From CAYPOY01 sp964412395 (lineage in GTDB: Bacteria; Chloroflexota; Anaerolineae; B4-G1): a stretch of 5,698 bases of DNA. Positions 4,994 to 5,698 of the stretch are shown in pieces. The notes under the pieces are model-generated. The model had not been told where the DNA came from. It saw only the letters and a list, made by a program, of their open reading frames with translations, and did no database searches. The position numbers and the translations under genes are program-made. The DNA is taken from NCBI GenBank assembly GCA_964412395.1, contig CAYPOY010000335.1:1-5698 (forward strand). Direction: 5' to 3'. Numbering within the stretch: position 1 is the stretch's first letter; every line of letters begins with the position of its first letter.

Positions 4994-5569
4994 TTATGTT
5001 GTTGCGAGTTGGCCGTCCAAACCGATCTCACTCGCGATACTTTGCATGGCTTCCAGCACCACGCTGACGTGTTCCCACGGGTCACTGCCCAATGCTTCGG
5101 CTGCCCGCGCGATTTCCTCACGGTTAACCGCTGCCGCGAAGGCCTTGTCCTTCCACTTCTTGCGCACCGATTTGATTTTCACATCCCGTATGTCTTTGGA
5201 TGGGCGGACGAGAGCCACCGCTACCAAAAGGCCCGTGAGTTCGTCAACCGCGTGTAACGTCTTCGCCAACAACGTATCACGGGGAACGCCAGTTGCCCCA
5301 TGCGAGAGGATCGTGTTGACAATCTCCTCAGAGTATCCCTTTTCGCGCAGAATGCGCCCACCGGAGTGCGGATGTTCATCGGGGAATTGATCGTAGTCGA
5401 AATCATGTACCAAACCAATAGCGCCCCACAAGTCTTCATCCTCGCCGAAGCGGCGGGCATAGGCGCGCATTGCGGCCTCAACGGCCAGCATGTGACGCAC
5501 GTGGTTCTCAGTACTTTCGTATTCCTGGATCAAGGCCCAAGCTTCTTCTCGTGTGATCGTGTTCTTCAC
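4994..5569 (-). CDS. HD-superfamily phosphohydrolase-like protein
   Basis: A 191-residue soluble protein of the HD superfamily, similar to the group annotated as predicted HD hydrolases (COG2316-like, from memory). The metal-binding set reads in order H26 (VRHMLAVEAAMRAYA), H55-D56 (GLVHDFDYD), H66/H68 (DEHPHSGG), H90 (ILSHG) and D109 (HAVDELTG), so the metal site appears complete. A conserved-looking lysine-rich stretch (DVKIKSVRKKWKDKAFAAAVNRE, split around 129-151) follows. The substrate is unknown; HD enzymes typically cleave phosphomonoesters or phosphodiesters of nucleotides. The start chosen is GTG 5569, because AAGGAG (5576-5581) lies 6 nt upstream and the family-like sequence begins there (KNTITREEAW). 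The ATG at 5602 lies at or before the predicted transcription start. The gene converges on hppA, 141 bp away, and is probably monocistronic. Confidence 0.88.
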   Translation of the reverse strand: MKNTITREEAWALIQEYESTENHVRHMLAVEAAMRAYARRFGEDEDLWGAIGLVHDFDYDQFPDEHPHSGGRILREKGYSEEIVNTILSHGATGVPRDTLLAKTLHAVDELTGLLVAVALVRPSKDIRDVKIKSVRKKWKDKAFAAAVNREEIARAAEALGSDPWEHVSVVLEAMQSIASEIGLDGQLATT

Positions 5570-5575
5570 AATGCT

Positions 5576-5581
5576 CTCCTT
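5576..5581 (-). promoter_or_regulatory. Ribosome binding site that fixes the GTG start of the HD gene
   Basis: AAGGAG on the minus strand with a 6-nt spacer to GTG 5569-5567 is a near-ideal site. The upstream ATG at 5602 is preceded only by A/T-rich sequence with no purine core at the right distance. Confidence 0.8.
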
Positions 5582-5602
5582 TGTGCGTATTGAGATTGCC
5601 AT

Positions 5603-5631
5603 ATTTTATCAATCTTTTTCTCAAAAAGCAA
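5603..5631 (-). promoter_or_regulatory. Promoter of the HD gene
   Basis: Read leftward, TTGCTT (5626-5631), a 17-bp spacer and TAAAAT (5603-5608) preceded by TGA give an extended -10 promoter. Initiation would fall near 5596, leaving a leader of about 27 nt before GTG 5569 and placing ATG 5602 outside the transcript. Confidence 0.55.
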
Positions 5632-5698
5632 ATCGTAGCTACCCAGGGTTTTCGAAGCAGAACAGGGGCGGAAAATCAACCCCAAAATTCACCCTCCG

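Noticed and set aside
4893..5390. 165-residue plus-strand frame over the hairpin cluster and HD gene
   Set aside because: It starts among palindromes and runs antisense to a clear HD-domain gene with intact metal ligands.

Overview
This window looks like a bacterial chromosome segment, most likely from Chloroflexota (Anaerolineae-like). That assignment is an inference. It rests on mixed GC content, dense short intergenic repeats of several kinds (a 31-bp tandem array, an AGACRGY heptamer array, a cluster of palindromic hairpins), Shine-Dalgarno-led genes and a K+-independent type membrane pyrophosphatase. No rRNA or marker gene is present to confirm it.

Layout, left to right. Bases 1-205 are a tandem array of a ~31-bp unit, cut by the window edge. 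Bases 226-1708 hold a two-gene minus-strand operon: a VTC/CYTH-type polyphosphate polymerase domain protein (911-1708) followed 10 bp later by a DUF4956 membrane protein (226-900). Bases 1709-1952 are a divergent regulatory region with inverted repeats, a 13-bp direct repeat and good -10 boxes on both strands. Bases 1953-2717 (+) encode a conserved-looking soluble protein of unknown function. A 50-bp gap carrying five heptamer repeats leads into hppA (2768-4852, +), a 694-residue H+-translocating pyrophosphatase. Bases 4853-4993 separate convergent genes and contain three near-perfect hairpins that look like a REP-type cluster. Bases 4994-5569 (-) encode an HD-superfamily hydrolase. Its real start is probably a GTG, 11 codons inside the longest open frame. 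Its promoter lies at 5603-5631.

How the genes may work together. The left operon carries the domain that makes polyphosphate in yeast VTC, next to a membrane protein that could anchor or export the product. The right-hand operon ends in an enzyme that hydrolyses pyrophosphate and stores the energy as a proton gradient. A phosphate/pyrophosphate energy theme across the divergent promoter is plausible but is inferred from proximity only. The HD protein has the metal ligands of a phosphohydrolase, but its substrate cannot be read from the sequence.

The clearest candidates for something undescribed are the VTC-DUF4956 module with its symmetric divergent control region, the unknown gene paired with hppA, and the covarying hairpin cluster. 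No complete new defence or mobile system is visible.
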